Numbered from the stretch's first letter, positions 45,254 to 59,312 are shown. The stretch: DNA of 64,000 nt from Papilionanthe hookeriana x Papilionanthe teres (GCA_022702705.1 CM040421.1:1054001-1118000), one strand, 5' to 3'. Numbers and translations are program-made. The notes: generated by a model not told the origin, from the sequence alone.

Positions 45254-45709
45254 GTGAAATCCAGCCCTAAAACCCTCTCTGTAAGTTCAATTTCTGAGCT
45301 CAATTCTCAGCCTAAAAACAGGACACTTCACCACAGTGAGCCAATCCTCAAATTGATTGACTCCACACCTTCACCAGACCAAGAGAAGAAGTTCCCAGGT
45401 GAAAGCCCCCTCACTGGGCCAGCCATTCTTCCTGTCGGCCAAGCTTTGAAATCGGACTTGGTCACTTTCATACCTAAGCATTTCACCACAGCTCCAGGCT
45501 TCATCCCTAGCTTCCCTGGACTCCAACGAACGTGTCAAGCCCCTCTGATTGAAGCTTCACTTCTTAGAGCCAAGGGTATTGAACTCCTTCCCGAGAGCTT
45601 CTTTCGATTCTCCATTTTGTTTGAGTCGATTCTAATGCATGTTAGCTATATAGATGTGTTCGTCTTGTCGAGACGAGTTCATATAGCCCAAGATCATGTA
45701 ATTTGGTGA
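45254..45709 (+). other. LTR-embedded ORF in element A (151 codons)
   Basis: Open frame about 100 nt below the TATA-like box, beginning MKSSPKTLSVSSISEL, containing SPDQEKKF and IEASLLRAKGIELLPESFF. B's LTRs keep the first block in frame and the second block in another frame. No family is recognised. Confidence 0.35.
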
Positions 45710-48700
45710 AGTATTAAGTGAGATCTTAGGGTTAAAAGGTGGATAACTCTCGGGGCGCACCAGTCATAGACGATGACCAGCCGCCGTCAGATCGAGCGTG
45801 TATCAGATGGACGACCAGGATCACGCAGGATGAGAGCTGGGAATGAAACCACAGGCCGCGTGGCATCCTAGTCAGATGGCAGTGTCAAATTGCGGAGCGA
45901 CGCGTGTGCTTTCGACCCAGACAAGGATGACACGGCGCTGACTGGTTTAAGTAGATAAATAGGAATTTTCTGAATTTATTAAATACCCAGAACTTTGAAA
46001 ATTCATATCTTTGCATAGAAAAATCATAAAAATAAAATAAAAATACCCTCTTGCTCAGTGAACAGAGGAGAATAACGTGGAAAAAGAATTAAGTTGTTCT
46101 GTTAAGTATTTTATTTTTAATTAATTTAATACTATTTTAAGTATTTCAATTCTCCATTCATACATATAACTCACCATGGTATGAGACCATAGGGCTTTTG
46201 TAGCCTCTGTTCTTAGAAACATTCCCTGAATTTTCCAAGACTAGAGGCCATTTCTATGGCAAGTTATTTATTTTTCAATTTTATGTCTTTGTTTTGGAAT
46301 TTTAATTCCAACAATTTGCATGTTGCTTAGAAAACTCTAGGAAAATGAGGGGAAGTATCTTAGGACCAGAGGACCCTAGAAAAATTGCGGTTTAACTTAA
46401 TTCCTTAAAAATAACCCTAATTAGCCTAAACACTAAAAACTAAACTTTAATTAATTAGGAGTAACCACACATCAAAAGCACTTGAAAATAATTCTCCACT
46501 GTCACTTAGGATGAATAGAACCTCACATAAAAATTTTAAGTCAATTGGAAATAATTTAAGCCATTAAATGAATTATTTAAGTTGTATGGTCATTTTTAAA
46601 ATTAAAAAAATTCATAAAACCTAAAATACGCTTTAAAAATTCACCAAATTGGTTTTGTGGGCTCTCTGATATCAGAGGAGTCTAACCAAATTAAAATTGA
46701 AATTTTCTAAAAATTTTCATTTTTGACTTAACTTTTAATATTTTAATAATTTAAAAATTAAAAAAATCACAAAAATATTAAAATTCATAAAAATGTCATA
46801 TTTGGTCCCCTTATCACTTAGGAACCAACCAAATATTTTTCCTAAGTCCTTAGGTTAAGATATTGAATTTTAAAGGCTTAAAACAATTTTTAACATTAAA
46901 AAATGGATTTTCCAACCTTTTCACCAAATTAATTCTAATAAATCAAATAAAAGTAAAAAAAATACAAAATTTGTTTCTCTAGACTCCTTGAAGTCAGAGG
47001 GACTTAAGAAAAATATAAAATCTATTTTTAAACTTTAATTTTATTTTTATAATTAATTAATACACCAAAACTCAAAATAATTATAATAAATAAAATATAA
47101 TTCAAAAATTCACCAAAATTGGTTCAAATGGTCCTCTAGTCAGTAGGGACATCCCATAATTTTCTTAAGGACAGAAACTTTACCTTGGTCATGTTATTGA
47201 ATTTTCATTGAAAACCCTTATTTTCCATAAAAATAATTATTAAAATTAAATTAAAAAATAGAAAAAATCACATTTTCTCCTTTGATATTTTAATTGACCC
47301 ATGAGTATGGTGACATAAAAATTCCAAAGTCATTTGAGTTATATTTAATGAATTATGAAGTGAACAAGCCTAAGGGGCAAAAATGGTAATTATTGAAATT
47401 TAGCCTTAATCAATATTTAGGCTTAATTATGGGTAATGGGTAATAAATGATCCTAATTAATCTCCTTAGATGATTGAAACATGAGGAATTAAAGGGTAGA
47501 AACCCATTTATCACTTTTCCAACATAAAAAAAATGGTTATAATTTCTTAAATTATTAAAAATTTGAAGTTAATTAAAGGAGAATGTATTAAGTAAAGGGG
47601 TTTAATATTGGAAGATATTAATTTATTAATCTTGAACCCTAATTGATAGAAATCAAATACCACTTAATATTAATTTAATAACTCATTAATGAAAACTATG
47701 ATAAATTAAATAACCAAATTAAAATAATTTCTAAGTTAATTTAATAAAAAAAATTTTTAAAATAATATAATTAATTAAATTAAAAATAATTTTAAAATGA
47801 CATGATTAATTCAAAGTAATTTACATTAAATATAATTAAATTAAAACAATTTTAAAATAATTTAATCAACTTTAATCAAAATTAAATCAATGCAACTAAA
47901 TTAAAATCAACTTCAAATCAACACAATTAAATTAAATATAACTAAAATTAAAGTTAAGACAATTTTAAAATAGCTAAGTCAACTTTTGAAATTACACAAT
48001 CAAATTGAAATAACATAAGACAGTTATGATTTGACTAAAATATTATAATTAATTTGAATCAATCTTAAAAAACCAACTTAAATCTAAATAAGATGGTTAA
48101 GTTTCTTAATAATCTAACCTGCCCTAAAGGCTTCCACCTACATAATTCCTAAATGGAGTATCAAGTGAAATGTCACTTCACTCATCTGATAATCAAATGT
48201 CTAAGTTCACTGAGCAAGAAGCAAAACTTAACTAAATTCTTGGATGATTAATTCACCTGTACAATGAAATTCATTTGGACTCAAAATAATCTCAGAAGTA
48301 TTGAAAAGATGTTTAGGACTCGTCCTAAGCACTTCCTTAATATGATGGGATGTTTTAGAAGAACAATTGAAGGTAATTGTTCTTCGTTGAAGAAAATCAT
48401 CCATAAAACACAAGAACCTAGACGTCATAGGAATTGACTAGCAATAGGATTAAGATTTTGGTAGACAACCAGAACCTTTCCTTAGCCTTACCTAGGTGCT
48501 TTCCTTTAAATGTTTAAATGTTCTGACATGTGTTTTAAGTGCAGCTTGGAGTGACAGGAAGAACATCCAGGTATGCTTTTACTTTATTGCAATTTACTTA
48601 CCTGTACTGCACTTTACTTTTCTTGCATGTTAAACAAGAATGTCACCCTGCATGAAAACTGAAACTTTTAGGATAGCCACAAAACTGAATCCTAAAACTA

Positions 48701-50030
48701 AATTAAAAGTCACAACAAGATAAAATTCACCGCCACAACATTTAAAATATAAAACAACTCAAAATTTAATCACAAATAGAACAACACAACCACAACTAAA
48801 ACTAAATTAAAATGTCTTGTTGGATGATCGGGAATACCTTGGATGATGTAACCTACATGTTGCTAACGGGATTTACCATGGTCTAAATGAAAGTGTGGAA
48901 CTCATTTAGTTGAGTTTAGCAAATTCATTTGGACTAAGTGAATCCGATAAAAATAACGGTGCTGGAATGATTGAACCGTGGGATCATAACCGATGTTGTT
49001 ATAACCAACTTTAAGATTCCCCTAACAAAATATTAAAACACCTGAACCTTAAGACTTTTCTAAACTAGAACACTTCTCTCATCTCCTGATTTTCACTTTT
49101 CAAAACTAAACCTTCTATAACAACAAGGAGCTTGGAGCATAGAGGGCAGCACGACCATCATCGTCAACAAAACTGGAATCTACATCAACAAAACCTTTCT
49201 TAGCATTAAATAACAAAGCCATAGGATTTCAAGGTAGTTTGCCTAGTGCAACATAAATCCTCAATTTTTTTAGGCATTTGCACAATTATATTATGCAAAT
49301 TAAGCCCTAATTGGTCTTAGGATTCCGAGGTAGTTGTTTGGTACAACATAAACCCTCACATGTTCGAGGCTATTTGTGTGATTATATCATACAAGCATAA
49401 GTCCTAATTAACTAAAATTGGCAGGATTGAAATAATTAAACAATTCTCTCAAATTGAAGCCAAACAATATGATAGTCGGGAAGTCACCGAAGTTCACTTC
49501 GGGTCCGTGACATCCCCTACTTCTCTTCCGTTGGATTCTCAAAATAACTGTTCCAAATTTGAGCTATTCCCTTTTGAAATTTCCAAAATCCAATTTGTTT
49601 GAAACCTTAAACTTTGAAATTCTTGAGAGCAAAACCATTGATCATTATCGAGAGTTTTCTTAAGTGTTTTCTGACATTGAGATGTAATTAACTATAGGGG
49701 CTTGCCTTTATAGGGAACTTTAAGATCCCAAAATAATATAAACCCTGCATAATTCCTTTATATTAAGCAAGAGAATTTGTCGGCTTATAAAATTGGTTCG
49801 CAGACCAAACAGATGTCACAAATCTTCTAGTTTATTTAATCAAGCCCCATCATCAAGCAATGTGTCTATTCTTCGGGATAAATACACGGTTTGTGATGTG
49901 GTGCTCGTTTATATAAACTATTTTGGATGTGAGATCTGTTTGATTTCATATCTTAAAATTTTTTTAACTTAAATTTATTTTCAAAATCAAATGCTTCTTT
50001 CTAAAACTATATATATATATATATATATTT

Positions 50031-51029
50031 AGCAGAAAAAGAAAAATATATTAATCATGAAGATCTAGTACATCCGATATGAGGAAAGGAAAGCAGATCC
50101 CCATGCAATAAAATTCTAAACTCCTTAAAAATAGAAGAATTAAGATCCAAAGAAGAAAAGCATAAAATGTCCTTAGAAGAACTGCACTCTAGAAGCAAGC
50201 CAATTAGCTGGCTGATTTCCCTCTCTATGGATGTGACTCCAAACTATAGTTAGATTAGATACCAATAATGAAATTTTATTGATCCAAATTTGAAGATACC
50301 AAGGAGTAGCTGATTTATGTAGAAGAATATTTAGTAAAACTAATGAATCCATCTCCACATGAATTGGGCCTTTATGATTCAGAATAGCTATCTTTAGACT
50401 CCAAAAAACAGCTATAGCTTCAGATTCTAATGCATTAATGGCAGAAATTGGAGCGAGAGATAACCCATAAGCAAGACCCCTTGTAGTTTCTGCATAAGGC
50501 CCCAATACCAAGCATTAGAACTATTAACGACAGTGGAATGTATATAACTTCCATCGGTATTGATTTTAACCCAAGGGTATTTAGGAGTTCTCCAAATAAT
50601 CAATTGGAATTTGATTACCGAAGGCTTATTCATTAAATTTAAGGAAGTCTGTCATCTTAAGAAGAAAATTCAAGCAGCTTTTTATGATAACTTTGGCTGA
50701 AAAAACCATATTATTATGCATAATCTCATTTCTAACCATCCAAGTGAACCAAAATATAATTAGGGGGATATAGAATTCAATTTGTCATCTTCCAATCTTG
50801 CCAACAATCAACAAGGTTGGTCCAACAACAATATCTATGAGACAATCCCCTTTGATTAAGGACAGTCTTCCATACCTCCTGTATAGCATTGCAACTGATA
50901 AATAAATGAGAAATGGATTCTTCACTAGAGAGACAAAAAGGACACATAGAAGGTACCCGAATACCCTTTAATTTCAGAATATCATCAGTTGGCAAAAACT
51001 TCCTGAAAAGCTTCCAACAGAAAAATGAC
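50031..51029 (-). mobile_element. LINE (L1-type) 3' fragment, 5'-truncated
   Basis: The minus strand encodes the end of a plant LINE ORF2. A zf-RVT zinc finger is at about 51020-50800 (WKLFRKFLPTDD, CPFCLSSEESISHLFISC). An RNase H domain follows at 50590-50173: KINTDGSY, LESEAIAVFWSL, EMDSLVLL and HIHREGNQPANWLA, with the acidic residues retained. A frameshift near 50500 and stops make it non-functional. The reverse transcriptase and endonuclease are absent, as expected from 5' truncation. Its 3' side abuts the (AT)n of A's LTR. Confidence 0.82.
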
Positions 51030-51069
51030 ATAGAGGTTCGCCTACAGAAGTTGTCAGCGAATTTTAAAT

Positions 51070-51111
<42 letters not shown>

Positions 51112-51150
51112 ATTTAAAATTCGCCGACAACTTCGTAGGCGAACCTCTAT
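51030..51150. repeat. Hairpin: ~48-bp inverted repeat around (TA)n
   Basis: Arms start 'atagaggttcgcctac' and end 'gtaggcgaacctctat', with one inserted base and one mismatch between arms, around a (TA)n core of about 35 bp. It may be a small foldback MITE at the LINE's edge. Part of the arm, 'ttgtcggcgaatttt', resembles the plus-strand tip 'ttgtcggcatatttt' of B's LTR. Confidence 0.8.
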
Positions 51151-51181
51151 TCAAAACACATAACCTAAAAATATGCTGACA

Positions 51182-53450
51182 AATATAAGTATTCTTGAGT
51201 TACAGATGAACTCAGCTTTAGGCCTTTGGACATAATAATCTCTCTCTAAAAGGCTTCCTTTTTAATAAGCAATCCAAAGCATCAGCATGCATAAGGGCAA
51301 TTTTGGATGGAAGCTACCGGCAAGGCAATCAAAGGAGGGTAACTCCTAGCCATAATCAAAGTGACTGACCGATGCACATACAAAAGATAATACCCAAAAT
51401 TCTTAATTTTTCATGCAAATAAGCAAATTAGACTTTTATTAGAGCAATCAACAGCCCAAAAATCAACACAAAAAAATAATTTGTTTTATTATCATATATA
51501 AATGTTATAAATCAAACAGTCCAATGGTCATTCAGTTTGTTTGAGTAGAGCTGCTGCCACGAGCCTAAGAAAGCAAGGGGAACTTCACACCAGATATTAG
51601 CAAATGGTAGTACCAGCTCTGAACCCTCATAAAGGCATTAGGTAGTACCAGCTCTATTAGCACGAACTTAGAAATGGGTGTTTTACATCATCGCCTGTTT
51701 TACCAACCCTTCTAACTTATAAGCTGACTCAGTGATTCATATAAAATCACCTTGTTTTGAATGTTTTCAATCGAATATGAACATTTCCTCTACTGGTATC
51801 AAGGTAAATATGTGAGAAGACTAAAAAGATTTGCATACATATTACTCAATTTCTATGTGTTTACATGTTTAACTCCTAAACTTTTATTTTTTGAATCTAT
51901 TTCATCCAAATTCTTCGTATCATATAAAAAAAAGTATCACTATTTTAGCTTTTAAAAGTGAAGCACAGCTTTTTTGTGCGTAGCCAAAGTGACATATATA
52001 TAAACATTAAAGTTTAGGTGTTAGATATGTAAATATATAAGAATTGGGTGATATGTATCTAAATGTTAGAATTTAGATGTTACATATGCAAATAAGAAAG
52101 AATTGTGTGAAATGAAAGTTTCTCAATTTTAAATATTAAAAATAGGTAAAAGGTCCACCCCATTCCCTTGTACTTACATATTCAACACTTAGCCTTTTAC
52201 TTTTTATATTTATGCCACCCGAATCTTTTATTTCACAACAAAATTACCACAATTTTATTTTTTAAAAAGTGAAATACCCATTTTCATGTATATGTAGGAT
52301 GACACATATGTAAAAATTGAAGTTTAAGTGTTATATACATAAGAATTGAGTGGTGTGCATGCAAATATTCCAAATATCACATGAGTGAAGAAGTACATAA
52401 GAAAAATAACCTTCTTAGCTTGCACAACAGTTAAAAGATCTCTTATTATATTGGAATGATATTTGCTTATGTTGGTCTAACAGAATATTAAAATATAAGA
52501 CATTTATTTTGTAAGAGTGAATATAATTGATATTCAAGAAGAAATAAAACCACCAACCAACTATCAACATAAGAAACAAGAAAATTTTCAAATTGAGTTG
52601 ATATTTTAATTTCATAAGCAATGGTGTACACATCCAACATTTATACATCAACCATTTCTCATTTGTGGGCATGAAAAACCATTAGACGCAAAAGTACTGC
52701 ATGCATATATGAATGACTCTGTTAAAATAAGTATGTACATAAGTATTTTTAAATGAAATAAATATAGAGCAAAACTCTTCCGATACTCTTTCTCATGTAA
52801 ATGATTATTAGCTCAATAATTCAAAGATCTGTTATGAGATTAGAATTATAATTTCTTAGTTTCGTCCAACAGAATATTAAAATAGAACATTACATAACAA
52901 ATATATAGACCTGACGCATACGAACATTTGTGAATCATCCCAATCTGATAACATTTTAGGCATGTTGCAATAAATCAAATATATATATAAACTCCTGTAA
53001 GAATGCAGGTAATGTTAAATAAATAAATCATTCCTTATGCTTTGTGTATTCACTGGAACAAGTGTTCATTGAAATTAGATATTTTTTCTTTTTTTTCAGG
53101 TACAAACATTAACTTCTTGAACATATAGAAACAAGTCCTTAATTTCAATAGTCTTTTTTTATTTAAAAGTACAAAGGTTTATGGACCTACTGTTGTCCTC
53201 CATAGATGAAAAAATGAGAGGGGTAGATAGCAAAAAAAATAAAAAATTTAAAAAAAAATAAAAGGACATGAGGGTACTGAACTTCTCCGCAAAAAAAAAT
53301 AAAAAATAAAAAAAAATAAAAGGAGATAAGGGTACTGAACTTCTCCTGCTTCTCCTCCCTCCCATACATTGTTAAGAATCCAGTGTGAGGAGGAGCCTAA
53401 TTGCATGAGCAAAAGGAGGCGGGGGGGGGGGGGTGCGTGAGTTTAAATAG

Positions 53451-53490
<40 letters not shown>

Positions 53491-53580
53491 GTGTTATTAA
53501 TATTATTTAAGTGCATCGATTCACTCATTATTTGTCTGTGCACAGAATTATGACAAAATGGGTGTCCTCTCTAGGTAAAA
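51182..53580. other. AT-rich flanking DNA of element A, no gene recognised
   Basis: No ORF has a recognisable family. It holds a degenerate direct duplication (about 51840-52080 against 52190-52370), a repeated 'ggtagtaccagctct' (51608 and 51643), a 58-bp A-rich tandem pair (53210-53350), a G-run (about 53421-53433) and an (ATT)n microsatellite (about 53453-53491). Confidence 0.6.
53451..53492. repeat. (TTA)n microsatellite
   Basis: About 13 perfect TTA units, preceded by a run of about 13 G's at 53421-53433. Confidence 0.92.
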
Positions 53581-54013
53581 TTGACATTCTGAACATGCCT
53601 GCACGGTCCGCTTCATCATCTAAGGTTATCTTGACAAATTCATCGACGACCAGGCCAATTTAAGTCTGATTCGTGCACAGCGTGGTGAATGATATTCTTC
53701 AAACTAATTGATGCTGACCATCAAGCAAAATGTTGACTGGCCTTCGCCTAAAGTCTAGTAGAATGGTCCCAACAACTTAACTCTCACCACGCGCCGACAA
53801 GTATCAAATTTGTATCATGAGGGCCTTCCCTTTATTTTAAATTTGACTTTGATTTTGGTTAGTGAATTTAAGCTCCAGATTTAGTTTGCAGGGATTATGA
53901 AAAAAATTTATTTTGATTATGATTATGGTGTGTGTGTGAATTGGGGTGTTTATGTACAGTATGTAAGTGTATGTGGTGTTTATGTGTGTGAATTGTGTAT
54001 GGTGTCCCTTGAC
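53581..54013. other. Unassigned sequence before Athila-like LTR fragment
   Basis: Mixed composition; contains a TG-rich stretch (53925-54003). No supported gene. Confidence 0.4.
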
Positions 54014-54850
54014 CCGATCCACAATTACGCAGTTATTGAGGTTCCCAAAAGATGGTAAAAATCTTGACCCAATTTATATCTAACGGCTAGTGTACAAAAT
54101 GGATATGATATAGAGTTTCGAATTTGATTTATAGTTTTTACATTAAGGGTTCAACGCAAGTGCACGTACCGAATCAAGTTATATAAGGTTTTCATTAAGA
54201 GCCAGAGTATAGACCTCATAGAGAAGTGAGGTAAGAAATCCCTTTGGATAATTCTAGTCTACTACTATTAGATCTTAATTTGAAATTTTTGAAAAGTTTT
54301 ATTTTCCTAGATTCACTAATTTACTTCTAAAATTAAAATTAACTAAATTAAATAAAAACCTAATCTATGGAGGCTAGTTAAAATTTAAAAAGTTCTTATA
54401 TAATTAAAATTATTCCCCATTGTGATGAGATCATAATCAATGTAGGAATTAAATGTTTAAAATTTTAAATTATATTTTCCGACAAATAGGAGCATACCTA
54501 TTTTTTACCCTCTCCAGAGTGCATAAAGAACATTTGCTAATCAAAAGTTAAGTTCCTAATATGGTTATGCTGGGTAGATTCTAGCCTCTCACTTCCAGAT
54601 TACCCACTGTGTCATCTCTTTAGGACTAACTAGGCCATAGGTTCTAAACTCTAAATCAAATTAGTGAAGGTTCTAGTCGATCACCCTAAAATCACCAATT
54701 CTACGCCCGTCAAAACTTATTTCCCTATTTATTTGCACGCCCCTCTACACTAAGTCTCCTCCCGTCCTAAGGGTTAATTTGGTATTCACTAGTTGTGTGA
54801 AATCATAGCCCTCTGATCCTTGGATATTTATGCTAACATTTTATATATGA
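54014..54850 (-). repeat. Athila-family LTR fragment
   Basis: Starts TGACCCGATCCACAATTACG, like the LTR at 59313, and follows it ('cggctagtgt', 'ggttcaacgcaagtgcacgta', 'tctacgcccgtc', 'catagccctctgatcc') until about 54845, where a second LTR of the family starts. Truncation point is approximate. Confidence 0.75.
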
Positions 54851-56646
54851 ATTGATGTTTTTCTTTAATGATAATATAATATAGGATTCTAAGCAAATAT
54901 ATGCATCGTTGTCAAGTAATAAAAGACTTTCTGATTAAGTCCCAAGATATCGAACCTACAAGGAAAGTGTTAAAAAACAAAAACAAAAAAATTAACTTTT
55001 CACTTTTTAAGAATGATCTTACTCAAACTAAAGATAATATTCTAGGAAATAAAATGTGATTCTTTTTGCTAATTTTTATAAGTTGAAATAAAAGTAAACA
55101 ACAAATTTAATAAAATTTTTATAAGATGTAAGTAAATGCAAATAAAATATCTTTTTCCTTATTATGAATCAGTAACAAGTTATGAAGTTTTGTTTTGGAA
55201 GTATACTAAATGTGTTGTGCTAAATGGAAGCAATTATATTCTTTACCCTTACTAGAGATTCTATAAAGAACATAGGTTAATCTATTGTTTATAAATCTTG
55301 AAGACATGTTAGGCAGGAAAGATACTAGCTCTCACTCTAGAGTTTTCTCGATTCCCTCCACCTGGGGCTAACGTTTCATATCAAAACATAAAACAATAAA
55401 TTGAATTGGGGGCTTTAGCCTATCACTCTAAAGTCCTCTAGCTCTACACCCATCAAGGTATATCTCCTTATGTATTTGCACTTAACCATATGAATCACAT
55501 TCTCATCCATATAATCTCATGTGATTCTTTCCAATTGTTGACTGAGACAATACCATACCGGTTCTTACATGTTCTCACAACAAATTTTAACATCTTAATT
55601 AGCTAAATCAAGAAGTAAATGAAATGCAAGATTTTGGATCATCACAACTTCTTCCAACATTAAAATTCTATACTTCACACAACATACTTCCATATCTTTA
55701 TTACTTCATCATATTAAGGAAAAAGATAAAGAAAACTACTCAAAATTCATGAAAAAATACAATCACAACTTGATTTAAAAGAAGAAATCATAATGAAAAT
55801 ACAAGAACTCTTAATTAAATACCAAATGTATTAATAAAGATAAAGACTTATCTGTAAATTCTCTCCACAACATTCTTGAAGTTCCTTTAAAAATTTGATT
55901 TTCCTTACATTGCTTCTTAGAGGTTGACGCCCAACTCTGAGGACTCCAAATCTTTAATCTTATCCAAATAAAAACTAAATTTAAGTAGAAGTGGTGAAGT
56001 GGAGTAGTAGTTAATGAAAGAACACTCTTACACTAATTACACACTCTACAACAACCACATTAAAACACTCTAATTTACTCTCTCAATAGACTCTAACACC
56101 TCTAAACACACACACTTTTTTATCATCATGTCTTATTTTTAATACTTTTTCAATAGCTGCCTTCGTATCTCTTCTAATTGTGTCCAGATTCAACATATCT
56201 TCCAAAAGATGCATTTATTCAAGAGTATTTTGAATGAAATTTGGCGCAAATAGGAAGTTACCCATGTTCTCACCAAGAGATGCCTCAAATATTTCTTCAA
56301 AATCACGTTAAAAAATTAAATAACTCCTCTTTTATAACAGTCGCGCTTAAGCGTGAGGTTCTGACGCTTAGCCACGGATCATCTAGCGTGTAAGTTCCAA
56401 CTCTAGGTGCATAGTCGCAGGGCCTTAGCTTGTAAGTGCGAGTTCCGACGCTTAGCCGCCACATAACATTTCTTCAATATTCTTCATTTTTGCTCCAATT
56501 TTGATACTTTTTTACTTTTTTCATCACATTCATCCGTTTAATCATACCTGCAAGAAAATACACAAAATATCTTCCATTAAAGTGCAATATCTTCAAAACT
56601 AGGCATAAAAATGCCAATAAAAACTCTATATATTTTAGGTGTATCG
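54851..56646 (-). repeat. Element D 3' LTR (Athila family)
   Basis: From 'attctaagcaaatatatgca' onward it parallels other Athila LTRs here (sequence around 'tctacacccatcaagg', GC-rich 'gcgcttaagcgtgagg' motifs at 56340-56460), ending 'ggtgtatcg' before a polypurine tract (56647-56662). The outer boundary is approximate. Confidence 0.72.
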
Positions 56647-58165
56647 AAATCCCCTTAACTTGAAATGTTACTTGTCCTCAAGTGATACTATAATTGTATA
56701 AAATTCAAACAATTAAATTATGTGGATGAGTGTCTTTAGAAGTTTTTAAAATTTTGTTCTAGATATGTAGTTGTCCAATTTAGAAAAAGTTTTAGTAAAT
56801 GAGATAAATTTAAAGTTTAGAAATCTTCTAGGTAAATGTTTATGAAAAATATGAGTTCCTATCTTATTCAAAAATACTTATAGATTTTTAGGCGTTTTAT
56901 TTTCTTTACCTAAAAATCTTTACTGAAAAATAATTATACTAACTATATTATATTTTTAAGCTTCAAGATTTTTTTAAATCTTATACTCTAAAAAGATCAG
57001 GTGTAGAACAAATTTTTGATTAGACCCTTAAATCCTCAAGCTTCTTCTTTTTCACATACTATTTTTCACTTTTTCTTTTCTTTTCTATTTTTTTCTTTTT
57101 CTTTCTTTTTTTTATAAGGCAATGATTACTATATTTAGAGAGGCCTTTAATGATTTTGAATTCCACCCTTCCATTCCCAAAGCATAAGGTAGATATATAT
57201 CTTTAACTTAGAAATATAATAAAAGTTTTGAAAATTATTTTCAATAAAACAAATTTATGTATTAAAAATAAAGTCCAATCCTTCTATTTTTCCAAAAATA
57301 TAACTTTTACTACTAAAGATACTTACAAAATATTCATCATTTCTTCACTATGAAATTTTTAACTTTAAATTTTTCGTCATTACTAGAAAATTTAACTCAA
57401 TTTTATTACTCATTTATTATATTCAAAATTTTACTTCTCTAATATAACTTCATACACATAATTATTTTTTCAATCAAAATCCAAATTTTATTTATAGCAC
57501 ATTTAAGAACAAATAAAATATTAAGTTTCTTTTTTATTTAATTGGTTTTCATCCCCCCCCCCCCACCCAAACTTTAAAATTTTCATTATGATGAAGCATT
57601 TAAGCATAGTTAAAAGATACATGGGTAGCAATTGAAAACTATAAGTATCATATTTGCAGGAATTTTTATATCGAAAATATGCAAGTATAAAAAATTTAAA
57701 ACAAGAATAAAAATAACTAGATTAAATTTTCACCTTTTCATTTTTATAGAAATTCAAAAGATTTCTAACGTAGTGGAGGAAATAAAAGAAAATTCACACT
57801 CACTTAAATTGAATTGCATAACTAGAACATATGTATGCTAGTAAATTGAAATGTTAAGCATGAAATTTATATAGTGGATTTTTATACTTTCTAAACAGGT
57901 TCTGGAATAAGTTCTAAATTAACAAATAAAATTCACTACAAATTCATTAACACAGTTACTACTAGAAAGATTCTAAATATTCACATATAACTCATAAAAT
58001 CAAACTAAAGTAGCTTAATAACTATTTCATCAATAAAGTCCATATAGCAACCATAATGAGAATATCAAATAAACTACAATGTCTAACATAAAATAAAACA
58101 TAACAATTCACAACATAAAAAGTCCACACATACATCATATAACATAACACAACTAAAATAAAATC

Positions 58166-59312
58166 CTAACCAAAATCTTCCTCCTCCTCATCATCCCCTT
58201 CGTTCCAGGTATGGGTAGGCACATATGGGGTGAATTGTGGATGAGTGGGTAACACAACACTAAAATCACCTCTGATCAATCTATCCATGTAACTGGGGTA
58301 ATTCATCTCATACCCAGTGTGCTACTAAAGATACTCTCTCATATGATCTAATTTCCCCTCTATATCGTGAACTTGATCCGCAGTATAATTTACATTATCT
58401 TTTATCTCATTCAAAAGTTCAGTTCAGGAATAAAAAAACTGACTTGAAAACACCTGTGATATAGAAGCACATGAGGTAGATGCAACAAAAGTAGATGCAG
58501 TGGATGCTCTAGAAAATCCTCCTCTCCTGCCAAAAAGTGAATGTTTAACATATGTCTTTATATTTGTGCTGGTAATAGGCTTAATAGGCTGAAGGACCTC
58601 TTCCCAATTATCAGATCTAACACCAGCTCGCTCACACAATGAAAATATAAGGGAAGCAAATCTCATACCTGTAGTGGTGGCAACTCTGACAGACATCTAA
58701 ATACAATCATAAATGATCTTCCCAATATCTATTGCCTTCCTCTGTTGAATACAGTAATTTAAAGTGGCACTTTCTCCAGTCACCTCGCTTACATGATTTG
58801 TAGGAAGCAACTTAGATGATATAAAATAATGTCAGGCTTTGGTGGTGGCCTTTAACTTTGAAGCAGAGAAATTTACTCTTTTCTCATTAGTGATTTTCCA
58901 TAATCCCCTCCCCTCAGTCAAAGTAGAAATAATCTCATCCAGTTCTTCCTCTTTAGGATTATAATTCAAATAGAAACAAAATATACTTGGCGGTAGCAGA
59001 TAAATTTCGTTTATTACCTCGAAAGTAAAATGTATCAATTTTCCTCTTACCAAAACAAAGTTTTCCTCTAATTCCAGGAGATTTTCATAGAACTCTCAAA
59101 CAACAGAAGTAACAGCTACAACAGCGAAACAACAGAATCTATCCCAAATGCGACTTACAATCATATCTTTAATAACTCCACATGGTTTATCAAATCCTCA
59201 TTTTTTAATCAGTTTCTGTGAATATAACCCATGCAAGTAACGATCTTGAGCTTTAGAACTAACAAACTTGTCAAAATCGGAAGTAGCTCTTAACATGCAC
59301 CTCTTTTGTGCC
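58166..59312 (-). pseudogene. Element D ORF3 (plant transposon protein), degenerate
   Basis: Homologous to C's ORF3 along its length: RVNFSASKLKATTKA, TGESATLNYCIQQRKAIDIG, MSVRVATTTGMRFASLIFSL and an acidic end (GDDEEEEDFG). Stops interrupt it, for example near 58325. Its start codon lies across the solo LTR: removing F and one target copy gives ATGGCACAAAAG, matching C's MAPK start. Role unknown. Confidence 0.75.

Larger units (their letters stand above)
43301..51181 (+). mobile_element. Element A 3' LTR, remaining part with LINE and hairpin insertion
   Basis: It continues A's LTR from 4297 and follows the order of B's LTR (sense): A/C-rich U3 (43480-44400), TATA-like box, GC-richer leader, AT-rich U5, (AT)n near 50009-50028, and the tip 'aacctaaaaatatgctgaca' (51162-51181). 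Between 50031 and 51150 foreign DNA separates the tip. A's LTR is clearly more diverged from B's two LTRs than these are from each other. Confidence 0.87.

Noticed and set aside
53159..53369. Hydrophobic Phe-rich minus-strand ORFs
   Set aside because: They translate an A-rich tandem pair; poly-A runs read as Phe on the other strand.
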